Part shown: positions 42,955 through 51,388 of the stretch, piece by piece
How the letters are laid out: the number at the start of each line of letters is the position of its first letter
How positions within the stretch are numbered: the stretch's first letter is position 1
Assembly: GCA_900544595.1 (NCBI GenBank)
Contig: UQVQ01000002.1
Span: forward strand, 102,245-166,244
Reading direction: 5' to 3'
DNA from: an uncultured Bacillota bacterium
GTDB lineage: Bacteria; Bacillota; Clostridia; Christensenellales; UBA1242
Length of the DNA stretch: 64,000 bases
Notes under the pieces: generated by a model
Seen by the model: the letters and a program-made list of their open reading frames with translations, nothing else
Told to the model about the DNA's origin: nothing
The model's database searches: none
Made by a program: the position numbers and the translations under genes

Positions 42955-45366
42955 ATGGGAAAAAATAATAAGATGCGCAAAAACAAAGAAGAACTCAAGC
43001 AAGAAATTGAAAGATTTTCGCCAAACATCAACTTTGGTCTTTCAAAAGAACAAGTTGAACTTAGGAAAAGCGAAAAGCTTGTTAATAACACAAAGCAAAA
43101 AACTTCAAAGACATATTTGAAAATTTTTTTAGATAATATTTTCACCTTTTTTAATATGCTTTGGCTTGCAATTTTCATTGCACTTATTGTTGTTAAATCA
43201 TATGAAAATCTTTTGTTTATTGTTGTTATTTTCTTTAACACCTTAATTGCAATAATTCAAGAAATTCGAAGCAAACATGTTGTTGAAAAACTTTCGCTTA
43301 TAACTGCCCCAAAAGTTAAAGTTGTTCGCGAAGGTAAGGAAATTGAAATTTCTTCAAACGAAATTGTTCTTGACGATGTTATGATTTTAAGTTCTGGAAA
43401 CCAAGTTCCAGCCGACTGTGTTATTTTGGACGGAATTGTTGAAGTTAACGAAAGTTTACTTACGGGCGAAAGCAAGTCCATTCGAAAAATTGAAAAAAAC
43501 AACCTTCTTGCAGGAAGTTTTTTAACAAGCGGAAAATGTTATGCAAAAGCAGATAAAGTTGGAAATGAAAGCTATGTTCAATCGCTTGCAAAAGCTGCAA
43601 AAAACTTTAAACAACCAAACTCAAATCTTTTCCGCGACCTTAACAGAATCATTAAAGGAATTGGACTTTTCATTCTCCCAATTGGCGCGCTTGTTTTTTG
43701 CAATAATTATATTTGGGCAAAAACAGCAACAGGCGAAGCAGCCTCATCGGTTGGAAACCTTGCCGAATCTGTTAGCAGCACCTGCGGAAGCCTTGTTGGA
43801 ATGATTCCAGCGGGAATGTTCCTTCTTATTTCCGTTGCCCTAACAGTTGGAGTAATTCGTTTAAGCGAAAAGAAGACGCTTGTTCAAAACATCTATTCAA
43901 TTGAAATGCTTGCGCGCTCAAACGTTCTTTGCCTTGATAAAACAGGAACAATAACCGACGGAACAATGAAGGTTAAACAAGTTAAGTTTTATGGCGAAAC
44001 AACCCAAAATTTAATCGAAAAAGCGCTCGCAAATTCTCTTTCACTTCAACCAACACAAAATTCAACTTCAAGAGCACTCATAGATTATTTCGGCTCTAAA
44101 ACAAATATGCCTGTTAAATTTAACATTCCTTTTTCTTCCGAAAGAAAATACACCGCAACAACATTCAAAAGCGGCGAAACAATTGTTTTTGGCGCGCTTG
44201 ATTATATTAAAGCAAATGCATCGAAAGAAGTTTTGAAAAACATCAAAGACGCAACTTCTGCGGGTTTTAGAACTCTTGTTGTTGCCTATTCAAAAAGCGA
44301 AATTAAAGGCGAAACTTTGCCAGCCGATTTGGAAGTTGTTGCAACTGTTTTAATTGAGGACACAATTCGTAAAGACGCCCCACAAACAATTAAATGGTTT
44401 AAAGATAACGGCGTTGAAATTAAAATCATTTCTGGCGACGATCCTCAAACTGTAAGCCATATTGCAGAGCGAGTTGGCGTTGAAAATGCAGATAAATTTG
44501 TTAACCTTGAAGGAATAAGCATTGAAGAGATTAAAAAACTTGCAAAAAAATTCACTGTTTTTGGAAGAGTTTCCCCAGAACAAAAACACGCAATAATTCA
44601 ATCTCTTAAAGAAACAAAAGTTGTTGCAATGACGGGCGACGGCGTTAACGACACTCTTGCTTTAAAAGAAGCAGATTGTTCAATTGCAATGGCCGACGGA
44701 AGCGAGGTTGCAAGAAACATCTCGAACCTTGTTTTGCTTAACTCAAACTTCTCCTCTCTTCCAACAGTTGTTGAAGAAGGACGAAAAGTTATTAACAACG
44801 TTCAAAAATCGTCAACACTTTTCTTTATGAAAACAGTTCTTGCAATTTTGCTTTCCGTTTTCTGCGTTGCAATTCAAATTCGCTATCCTTTCTATCCAAA
44901 AAATATGTTCCTTCTTGAACTTTTTGTTATTGGAATTCCAAGCTTCTTACTTGCGCTTCAACCAAACAAAAATCTTATTCAAGGTGGATTTATTGGCTAC
45001 GTTTTAAAGCACGGAATTCCATATGGGTTTATGATGTTTGTTGGCGTTATGAGCGTAACGCTTATGTGGAAATTCAACCTTATAACCCCAAGCGAAAATC
45101 AAACATTAACAACTTTAATTTTAACAATTTCTGGCTTCCTTAACCTTTGTGCGCTTTGCTTCCCATACACTCTTTATAAATCGCTTGTTATTGCCCTTTC
45201 GGCTGTTTGCTTAGGTGTTGCCGGCGGGCTTTTACCAGAGTTTTTTGGGATTGATGATGTAACAACAAACGTTTGGAAACTTGCGCTGATAATTTCATTC
45301 TTAATTTGTATAATTCACATAATAACACTTAATGTTAAAAGTTATTTAAAAAGGAAAAATAATTGA
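42955..45366 (+). CDS. Cation-transporting P-type ATPase (HAD-IC family)
   Basis: An 803-aa P-type ATPase. Actuator motif LLTGES (about residue 170), phosphorylation site CLDKTGTITDG (about 325), MTGDGVNDTLALKEADCSIA hinge motif, and about eight to ten membrane helices. The helix before the phosphorylation site reads GMIPAGMFLLISVALTVGVI, with the conserved Pro of type II pumps. Overall plan resembles CtpE-like Ca/cation exporters. The ion cannot be read with certainty. The start at ATG 42955 lacks a ribosome site; ATG at 42973 is an alternative. The stop TGA overlaps the recF start. Confidence 0.88.
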   Translation: MGKNNKMRKNKEELKQEIERFSPNINFGLSKEQVELRKSEKLVNNTKQKTSKTYLKIFLDNIFTFFNMLWLAIFIALIVVKSYENLLFIVVIFFNTLIAIIQEIRSKHVVEKLSLITAPKVKVVREGKEIEISSNEIVLDDVMILSSGNQVPADCVILDGIVEVNESLLTGESKSIRKIEKNNLLAGSFLTSGKCYAKADKVGNESYVQSLAKAAKNFKQPNSNLFRDLNRIIKGIGLFILPIGALVFCNNYIWAKTATGEAASSVGNLAESVSSTCGSLVGMIPAGMFLLISVALTVGVIRLSEKKTLVQNIYSIEMLARSNVLCLDKTGTITDGTMKVKQVKFYGETTQNLIEKALANSLSLQPTQNSTSRALIDYFGSKTNMPVKFNIPFSSERKYTATTFKSGETIVFGALDYIKANASKEVLKNIKDATSAGFRTLVVAYSKSEIKGETLPADLEVVATVLIEDTIRKDAPQTIKWFKDNGVEIKIISGDDPQTVSHIAERVGVENADKFVNLEGISIEEIKKLAKKFTVFGRVSPEQKHAIIQSLKETKVVAMTGDGVNDTLALKEADCSIAMADGSEVARNISNLVLLNSNFSSLPTVVEEGRKVINNVQKSSTLFFMKTVLAILLSVFCVAIQIRYPFYPKNMFLLELFVIGIPSFLLALQPNKNLIQGGFIGYVLKHGIPYGFMMFVGVMSVTLMWKFNLITPSENQTLTTLILTISGFLNLCALCFPYTLYKSLVIALSAVCLGVAGGLLPEFFGIDDVTTNVWKLALIISFLICIIHIITLNVKSYLKRKNN

Positions 45367-46514
45367 AAGTTTTAAAACTGAAACTTAATAACTATCGAAA
45401 CTACTCTTCAATTGAGGTTTCTTTTTCGCCGGGAACAAACATAATTCTTGGGAAAAATGCCCAGGGAAAAACCAACCTTCTTGAAGCAATTTTCACATGC
45501 GCAATTGGGAAAAGTATGAGAGCCGTTCGAGATAACGAAGTTATTAAATGGGGCGAGGAAAACGCAAAAATTGAACTTGAGGTTGAAAAACGCTTCGGAA
45601 AATCTAAAATTGAAATATATTTCTTTAAAGCAGGGAAAAAAGCAATTAAAATCAATTCAATGCCAATTAAACGAATTGGCGAACTGCTTGGCGAACTTCG
45701 ATGTGTTTTCTTCGCGCCAGACGAACTTAAACTTATTAAAGAAAGTCCAGAAGATCGCAGAAGATTTATGGACATATCTCTTTCGCAAATTTCAAAAACA
45801 TACTTTAACTTACTTAATAAATATGAAAAAGTTATTTCATCAAGAAACAAACTTTTGAAAGATTTTAAAGATAAAAACAACTTCAAAAAAACTTCAAAAA
45901 TCAACTTGGACAACTTTGAAGATTTCAAGCGTATGATTGGAGTTTATAACGCGCAACTTGCCGAATGCGCTTCGAAAATAACAATTTCAAGGAATAATTT
46001 AATAATAAGCCTTGCTCCATACGCAAAAAAAGCGCATAGATTTTTAACGAATAACCTTGAAGACCTTCAAATTGAATATCAAGGAACATTACAACTTGGA
46101 AACGAAATAATTTCAAACAATGATAAATTTGATGAAATTAAGCAAAAATTTATTTCGTTATATGAAAAAAGCCTTGAGAAAGACCTTTCCCTTGGCTACA
46201 CAACAATTGGCCCACACCGCGACGATATTAAGGTTCTTGTTAACGAAACAGATGTTAAATCGTTTGGCTCGCAAGGTCAACAACGAACCGCTGCCCTTTC
46301 GCTTAAACTTGCGGAAATTGAAATCATTAAATCTCAAACGGGCGAAATGCCAATTTTAATTCTGGACGATGTTTTAAGCGAGCTCGACAAGTCGCGCCGC
46401 GAAAGGCTTTTAAAGTTTTGCAGTTTAACCCAAACCTTCATAAGCTCAACCGACAAGCCAGAACGAATTCCAAACGCAACCGTTATTAAAATTGAAAACG
46501 CAAAACGAATTTAG
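45363..46514 (+). CDS. recF: DNA repair ATPase RecF
   Basis: A 383-aa SMC-like ATPase that loads RecA at gaps with RecO and RecR. Walker A LGKNAQGKTNLLEA (about 30-43), RecF-typical APDELKLIKESPEDRRRFMD, signature SFGSQGQQRTAALSLKLAE, Walker B PILILDDVLSELD. It begins with TTG at 45363 inside the TGA of the ATPase gene, a coupled start. In most Firmicutes recF sits between dnaN and gyrB; here it follows a P-type ATPase, so the origin cluster has been rearranged. Confidence 0.93.
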   Translation: MKVLKLKLNNYRNYSSIEVSFSPGTNIILGKNAQGKTNLLEAIFTCAIGKSMRAVRDNEVIKWGEENAKIELEVEKRFGKSKIEIYFFKAGKKAIKINSMPIKRIGELLGELRCVFFAPDELKLIKESPEDRRRFMDISLSQISKTYFNLLNKYEKVISSRNKLLKDFKDKNNFKKTSKINLDNFEDFKRMIGVYNAQLAECASKITISRNNLIISLAPYAKKAHRFLTNNLEDLQIEYQGTLQLGNEIISNNDKFDEIKQKFISLYEKSLEKDLSLGYTTIGPHRDDIKVLVNETDVKSFGSQGQQRTAALSLKLAEIEIIKSQTGEMPILILDDVLSELDKSRRERLLKFCSLTQTFISSTDKPERIPNATVIKIENAKRI

Positions 46515-46705
46515 CCAAAGAAACTTGTTCTTCGGTTTCCGCAACTGTCATACGAGGTGCAGCAACTGTTGCAACTTCCAGATGTTGAGAGAAGAATTAA
46601 GAGCAAAAGAAGCAAAATGTTTGAATTAGTTGCAAGATCGGTGTCGGTTGCCGCTGCAATAATTCCAATTAACATAACAAGCAAAATTTCGTTTGAAAAG
46701 TTCAT
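46511..46705 (-). CDS. Small Leu-rich protein with Cys cluster
   Basis: A 64-aa protein: hydrophobic N-terminal half (LLVMLIGIIAAATDTDLATN), a pure Leu/Ile stretch (ILLLLLLILLSTS) and a Cys-rich end (CNSCCTSYDSCGNRRTSFFG). It is similar in style to the 30489-30686 protein. GTGAGG lies before the ATG. Its end overlaps the recF stop by 4 nt on the other strand. A spore-coat or envelope role is a guess. Confidence 0.5.
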   Translation of the reverse strand: MNFSNEILLVMLIGIIAAATDTDLATNSNILLLLLLILLSTSGSCNSCCTSYDSCGNRRTSFFG

Positions 46706-46841
46706 TTTTTAACCTCACTTCCAATTTTTGTTAAAATATGTCAAAAACCTCCAAAAAATAACTTGGCGGTTTTTCTTTTGCATTTTAAAATATCGATAAT
46801 ATATATGCAAAAAATTATTTATTTGTTAAGGAGAGAAAAAA

Positions 46842-47177
46842 ATGGAAAGAAAATTTTTGCTTCTGTCGGAGAGGAGCAAAAAAGAAGTTCTAAACTATAT
46901 GCCAAACGAAAGTTCAATAAGTAAACTTGCTTTGTTTTTCCAAAACTTTTCCGACGGAACAAGGCTTAAAATAATTTCTTGTTTAGCAATGTGCGATATG
47001 TGTGTTAACGACATTTCAACAATTCTTGATGTTAACCAAACAACAATAAGCCACCAACTTAAATACCTAAAATCTCAAAATATTGTTTCGTGCAAGCGCG
47101 ATGGAAAAATCATTCTATATTCTCTAACAAGCAGCAAAGTTAACGACCTTATGCTCTCCGCCGTCAATGTTGTGTAG
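46842..47177 (+). CDS. ArsR-family transcriptional regulator
   Basis: A 111-aa winged-helix repressor: FSDGTRLKIISCLAMCDMCV (alpha-3 with the CxxC-like pair), NDISTILDVNQTTISHQLKY (recognition helix), KSQNIVSCKRDGKIILYSLT (wing). The Cys near the alpha-3 helix (CDMCVND) corresponds to the ELCVCDL metal-sensing site of ArsR/CadC, so a metal or thiol signal is likely. TAAGGAGAG precedes the ATG. No transporter gene is adjacent, so the target is unknown; the P-type ATPase 1.5 kb upstream is one possible. Confidence 0.85.
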   Translation: MERKFLLLSERSKKEVLNYMPNESSISKLALFFQNFSDGTRLKIISCLAMCDMCVNDISTILDVNQTTISHQLKYLKSQNIVSCKRDGKIILYSLTSSKVNDLMLSAVNVV

Positions 47178-47221
47178 ATCCTATTGAGGCATTTTTTAGA
47201 AAGTTTAAGATTCAATAATAA

Positions 47222-47258
47222 AAAAACCACGGACAAATTCCGTGGATATTTTTCTTTT
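47222..47258. terminator. Terminator between the ArsR and TM2 genes
   Basis: CCACGGA / TCCGTGG stem (about 47227-47245) flanked by A- and T-runs. Confidence 0.75.
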
Positions 47259-47263
47259 TTTTA

Positions 47264-47506
47264 TTATTTGAATGGGTTAAGTTTATAACGACCAATGCAT
47301 GCGCAAATCATATCGTATAAATTCCAAAGAGCGCCAATTCCAACGCAAGTTAATAAAAATTTAACAAGCATAATTTTCCATGTTCCGCCCATATAAAGTT
47401 TGTCCAAGCCAAACCAACCAAAGAAGAAACAAATTAAAAAAAGAAGAAGTCTTGCCCCTGCGCTTCCTTGTTTGCTGCTTTTTGCTTTTTTTGCTGTTTT
47501 TGCCAT
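47264..47506 (-). CDS. TM2-domain membrane protein
   Basis: An 80-aa protein with a basic N-terminus and two membrane helices. LLFLICFFFGWFGLDKLYMG and LLTCVGIGALWNLYDMI match the TM2 pattern (G.HRFYLG..W.. DLI). The usual HRFY is LDKLY. TM2 proteins are widespread and their role is unsettled. GGAGGG precedes the ATG. Confidence 0.85.
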   Translation of the reverse strand: MAKTAKKAKSSKQGSAGARLLLFLICFFFGWFGLDKLYMGGTWKIMLVKFLLTCVGIGALWNLYDMICACIGRYKLNPFK

Positions 47507-47705
47507 ACTTCCCTCCTACTTTTTATTTTATCACAAAATACTTTTAAATTCAAAATAAAAATATATTTTCTTTTTCAAATTTAAAAATTTGTAATGTTCT
47601 TTAGAATAGCAACTCCTCCAACAAAAAACTTTTAAGAAAACAAAAAATTTATTAAAAATTGTTGACAAACTATATTTAATTTGATAATATAACAAAGCAT
47701 CGTTT

Positions 47706-47782
47706 GGGGGTATAGCTCAGCTGGCTAGAGCACCTGCCCTGCAAGCAGGGGGTCATCGGTTCGAATCCGATTATCTCCACCA
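47706..47782 (+). tRNA. tRNA-Ala (TGC)
   Basis: Acceptor GGGGGTA / TATCTCC (two G-U pairs), D-arm GCTC..GAGC, anticodon loop CCTGCAA giving TGC, T-loop TTCGAAT, encoded CCA. Confidence 0.97.
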
Positions 47783-47786
47783 ACGA

Positions 47787-47863
47787 TGGAATGTAGCTCA
47801 GTCGGTTAGAGCACCACCCTGATAAGGTGGGGGTCGGTGGTTCGAGTCCACTCATTCCAACCA
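47787..47863 (+). tRNA. tRNA-Ile (GAT)
   Basis: Acceptor TGGAATG / CATTCCA, anticodon loop CTGATAA giving GAT, T-arm GGTGG / CCACT region with loop TTCGAGT, encoded CCA. Only 4 nt after tRNA-Ala; co-transcribed. Confidence 0.96.
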
Positions 47864-47870
47864 AGAGCAA

Positions 47871-47900
47871 GTGTTTGGCGAAAGCCAAGCACTTTTTCTT
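47871..47900 (+). terminator. Terminator of the tRNA-Ala/tRNA-Ile unit
   Basis: GTGTTTGGC (47871-47879), loop GAAA, GCCAAGCAC (47884-47892), then TTTTTC. Confidence 0.8.
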
Positions 47901-48201
47901 TTGTCTAAAGAGCGTTGAAAGTTTACTTTCATAAGCGATTTTAGGCAAAGGAAAAATAGTTTGCAACGCAAACTTGCTCTTGACTGAAATATATCGCGAA
48001 AACCACAATTTTAAAAGACCCTAGAACTTATATCGAGCGAATGCGAGATATAAGGTTGGGGTCGGCGTCCGCTACGCGACTCCGTGCTGGCGCTAACGCT
48101 GGCACATTCGCGAGTCCACTCATTCCAACCAGAGATGCTAAAATACGAACATATTCGAGTTTATGCAAAATATCTATTCTTAATTGTTCGAAGAAACATA
48201 A
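47901..48201 (+). other. Structured non-coding DNA with a disrupted tRNA-Ile 3' half
   Basis: No gene. The last 21 bases of tRNA-Ile are repeated exactly at 48111-48131, and the preceding ATAAGGTTGGGGTCGG (about 48050-48065) matches ATAAGGTGGGGGTCGG of the tRNA with one base change or shift. Between them, where the T-loop should be, lie 45 bases of palindromes (GTCGGCGTCCGCTACGCGAC and GTGCTGGCGCTAACGCTGGC). A further hairpin TTATATC..GATATAA (about 48029-48054) and an inverted repeat AAGAGCAAGT (47863-47872) / ACTTGCTCTT (47972-47981) fill the rest. Confidence 0.6.
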
Positions 48202-48230
48202 AAAGCCAAGCGTTAACGCTTGGCTTTTTT
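48202..48230. terminator. Strong bidirectional hairpin before the kinase operon end
   Basis: AAAGCCAAGCG / CGCTTGGCTTT with TTAA loop and T-run on both sides. Confidence 0.8.
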
Positions 48231-48267
48231 AAGAGCCCTTGCTTTATATGAAACGAATTTGTTTTTC

Positions 48268-49617
48268 TCACCTTTTTATGTTTATCGTTACTTTAAAGGA
48301 GTTTTGGGTTGAAAGCGCAAGTTCTCCTCCAAGCTCAGCCGCGTTTAAGCGCATGCCTTGAATTCCCGTGCCTTCGTCAAATGTTTTAGCATTAAACTTT
48401 CCATTATTTGATATTTCAATTTTTTCGTTTGCAATTTTAACAAAAAGCTTAGTTGCGTTTGCATGGCGAATTGCGTTTGTTGCACATTCTCTTATAATTT
48501 TAATTAACGCTTTTGCTTTGTGCGTATCTTTTGGCATTTCGCCTGAAATTTTAATATTAAAGCCTATCATTTCAAAGGCTGTTACAATGGAATTTTGCAA
48601 ATTTTGAGCCTCGGATATATCCTCATTATCAATTTCATCAAGCATTGTTTTTAACAAACTTTTAACATTATTTAGGTCAAAATTCTTTTCATCAATCACA
48701 TCTAAAATGTGATGTAAAATAAACAACCTTTGACCGATTATGTCGTGCAATTTGCTTTTAAGTGTCAAAACTACTTTTTGTTTTTCAATTTCGTCAAGAT
48801 TTTCAATCATTTTGAGAATTTCTGTTTGTTTTGTTTTAAGTTCGTTTTGTTTGTTTTCAATCTCAATGGTTGTTAAATATTCTTTTGTTATATCAAACGC
48901 ATAAATTTGAGTTTTTGATTGCTTAATTCTTGAAAATGAATATACTTTGTTGTCTAAGAAAATCAAAATATTCTGCTCATCAACTATTTTGGAATTTTCT
49001 CTTGACTTAAGGCTTTGCCAAATTTCAAAAGAACTTTGATTTTGTTTAATTTTTAGTTTTTCAAGCAAATTTTTCATTGCAAGGTTTTCATAAACCACAT
49101 TAAATTTACTTTCAAACATTACAGCGGTTTTAAGTCCATCTAGTGCTTCTTTTAAAGAATAATAATTTATGTTGCTTTTTAGTTTAGTTAAAGAGTTTAA
49201 TAAACTTGTCAGCGATTTTGCAAATAGATAAGCAACGCCAATGAGTATAAACACAACTGAAAGTGTTTCATTTGCATATTTCCAAAATGGCAAAAGCATA
49301 ATTAAAAACGGAAAATCTATTGCAAGTTTATAGTCTTTTTTTGCTAGCATTAGCGATAACTCAAACACCAAAATTAAGGCACTATAATACGCTAAAATCT
49401 CACAAAGTGGCGTGTTTTTAAAGTTATAGAATATAAATGCCCAAATAACGCAAAGAGCAATATTTAATACTCTGCAAACAACAAAAAGATCAATTTTAAG
49501 TTTTCTATTAGAAAACATTTCACAAAGCAATGTAATTGTCATAAAAATTGTGCTGATAAATAGCAAAACAACCATAAGAGACTGCATTTCGTTGTTTAAC
49601 ATGGATAAATAACTCAT
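48268..49617 (-). CDS. Membrane sensor histidine kinase (HATPase intact)
   Basis: A 449-aa protein with six or seven N-terminal membrane helices (about residues 10-145), a PAS-like/linker part, and a kinase core. The dimerisation region contains KLHDIIGQRLFILHHIL (about 285-301), with the His of the HisKA_3/NarX-type LHD motif. The HATPase domain has IIRECATNAIRHANATKLFV (N box) and DEGTGIQGMRLNAAELGGEL (G box). The expected partner is a NarL-type regulator, and one is encoded at 53276. Its ATG overlaps the stop of the gene upstream (ATGA), so the two sensors are made together. Confidence 0.85.
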   Translation of the reverse strand: MSYLSMLNNEMQSLMVVLLFISTIFMTITLLCEMFSNRKLKIDLFVVCRVLNIALCVIWAFIFYNFKNTPLCEILAYYSALILVFELSLMLAKKDYKLAIDFPFLIMLLPFWKYANETLSVVFILIGVAYLFAKSLTSLLNSLTKLKSNINYYSLKEALDGLKTAVMFESKFNVVYENLAMKNLLEKLKIKQNQSSFEIWQSLKSRENSKIVDEQNILIFLDNKVYSFSRIKQSKTQIYAFDITKEYLTTIEIENKQNELKTKQTEILKMIENLDEIEKQKVVLTLKSKLHDIIGQRLFILHHILDVIDEKNFDLNNVKSLLKTMLDEIDNEDISEAQNLQNSIVTAFEMIGFNIKISGEMPKDTHKAKALIKIIRECATNAIRHANATKLFVKIANEKIEISNNGKFNAKTFDEGTGIQGMRLNAAELGGELALSTQNSFKVTINIKR

Positions 49618-51239
49618 TTTGTTACCTCCTTAAAACAAACGATTGTGCCGTCGTCTTCCAAAGTGAAAATATATTCCATTTTATATTCATTTGGTAAATT
49701 TAGTTCTGGTTTTTCAAACCTTATATCATCAAAAGTGATTTCAAATTCCCAAACATCTTTCTTTTTGATTGTTAGCCAAATATCTAGGTTTTCTTTTTTA
49801 ATTTTTGTAAGTAATTCGTTGTAAATATCATAAAATTTGTTGGCAATGCTTACTGGAATGGGTTTTTCATCAAGCCCAATGCCAGCGTTTATATTAAGAC
49901 ATTTAATGTCATTAAAACTCTCGTTAAACAAAAGTTTTAATTCGTCTTTTGTGATTTCTTGCTTTTGTTCAGCAAGAAGAATAAGGCTTGTTTTTCGTTT
50001 TAAGTAGCCCACAATGATTTTTATTTCATTTAAAGTTTCTTTTGTCTGTTCTTTGTTTTCAGTGGTTATGGTTTCTGGCAAATTGTTTGACAATTCTTCA
50101 AGCACATTTTTCTTGTTTTTTATTTGTTTTTCCACTTTATCTAAAAGCAAAGCGTGTTGTTTAATTTGTTTTTCTTTTTGCAAAACTTCTTTTTTGTTTT
50201 CCAAAATTTTGTTTATATATTCAATTTTTTCATTTTCAGTTTTTAGTTCTTTTTGCAAGGTTTTAAGCTTTCCAACATCATCAAGCACCAAAAGTGTACC
50301 AGAATTTAATTTTTGCTTTTGTAAAAGCATATTGCTATTTGCTTTTTGCTTGCGATATTGCGTGTTTTGATATTCGATATCTTGCATTTCATTCACTATT
50401 GCAAGTGGCACATTGCATGTTTCAAAAAACTCAAAGTATGCCCCACTGTTTTTGACAAGCCCACATTTTAGTGAAACATAAACAAGAATTGTTCCTAAAA
50501 TTGTGTAAACAAGTGTCATATCCGAAAGATATGGAACATATAGGTCGCCAACCACATACACAATGCTATATGCAAGCACTAGCAAAATTACAAGACTTGG
50601 CAAAATCTTTTGCTTTATGGTCGTTTTTTTGTTTGAAAAAGTATAAAACAATACAATGGTTGTTAAAATTTCAATAAAAATAAAGGCATAGATAATAAAA
50701 TAGCCAAGGTTGTATTTATAATCTCCCACATGATTTCCTGTCACATCATCTGGAAAAATAAACACAAACTCGTGAAAATCGTTTGTTAAAACAAGCAATA
50801 ATAAAAGTAGGGATATGGCAAGCGAAATTATTGCAACAACCTTTTTGTATGTTTTGTTTTTAATATAAATCTGATTGTTTGTGATAAACCACATTGTTGG
50901 AATAAATAGCAAAGGAATATATAACAAATACCAAGTATAATCGTTCTCGTCATTGAATCCCGACACTTTGTCAAATATTTTTATTCCCAGCCAGAACGCA
51001 AACAAGCAAAACAAAATGATAAAATATATTTTAGTTTTTTTGTCTATGATTTTAATAATGCTGTTAAACATAACAACAGCCAAGAGTATCGCCACCAAAC
51101 AATAAATTAAAACATCGGCTTTTCGGTTAGTTTCGCTTGCATCAGTTTTCCCAAAAAAGAGTGCAAAAATAATGCAAAGCAAAACGCCAAACATAATCCC
51201 ACCAACAATTAAATTCCTTTTGCAAAATATTTTATTCAT
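49614..51239 (-). CDS. Membrane sensor with degenerate kinase domain
   Basis: A 541-aa protein with about eight N-terminal membrane helices (residues about 8-255), a PAS-like part (GAYFEFFETCNVPLAIVNEM), a long coiled-coil (about 330-400), and a C-terminal domain built like a HATPase (FYDIYNELLTKIKKENLDIW, EYIFTLEDDGTIVCFKEVTK) in which N and G boxes are not visible. A His is present in KQIKQHALLLDKVEKQI but without the LHD motif. It looks like a pseudokinase that pairs with the active kinase encoded next. Its -10 box ends 6 nt before the ATG. Confidence 0.7.
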   Translation of the reverse strand: MNKIFCKRNLIVGGIMFGVLLCIIFALFFGKTDASETNRKADVLIYCLVAILLAVVMFNSIIKIIDKKTKIYFIILFCLFAFWLGIKIFDKVSGFNDENDYTWYLLYIPLLFIPTMWFITNNQIYIKNKTYKKVVAIISLAISLLLLLLVLTNDFHEFVFIFPDDVTGNHVGDYKYNLGYFIIYAFIFIEILTTIVLFYTFSNKKTTIKQKILPSLVILLVLAYSIVYVVGDLYVPYLSDMTLVYTILGTILVYVSLKCGLVKNSGAYFEFFETCNVPLAIVNEMQDIEYQNTQYRKQKANSNMLLQKQKLNSGTLLVLDDVGKLKTLQKELKTENEKIEYINKILENKKEVLQKEKQIKQHALLLDKVEKQIKNKKNVLEELSNNLPETITTENKEQTKETLNEIKIIVGYLKRKTSLILLAEQKQEITKDELKLLFNESFNDIKCLNINAGIGLDEKPIPVSIANKFYDIYNELLTKIKKENLDIWLTIKKKDVWEFEITFDDIRFEKPELNLPNEYKMEYIFTLEDDGTIVCFKEVTK

Positions 51240-51245
51240 ATATTT

Positions 51246-51251
51246 ATTATA
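51246..51251 (-). promoter_or_regulatory. Sensor operon -10 box, 6 nt before the start codon
   Basis: Reverse strand TATAAT, AAATAT, ATG; no Shine-Dalgarno sequence. A short palindrome TTCTTAAAAGAA lies about 30 nt upstream. Confidence 0.6.
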
Positions 51252-51297
51252 GCATATTTATTTCTAATTTGAAGTTCTTTTAAGAATATATTTAAAA

Positions 51298-51333
51298 AAA
51301 GAGCCGTCCTTTAAGAAGAACAGCTCTTTTTTG
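51298..51333. terminator. Terminator after the large lipoprotein gene
   Basis: AAAAAAGAGC ... GCTCTTTTTT outer stem with T-run on both strands. Confidence 0.65.
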
Positions 51334-51388
51334 TTAAAACACCAGTGTATTTATCTGCTTTCCATTGTTTTCAAATCGTTTCATTCTA

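Noticed and set aside
47676..48008. Reverse frame of 110 codons (GLEPPTPTLSG-like)
   Set aside because: It is the well-known false frame produced by reading tRNA genes backwards.
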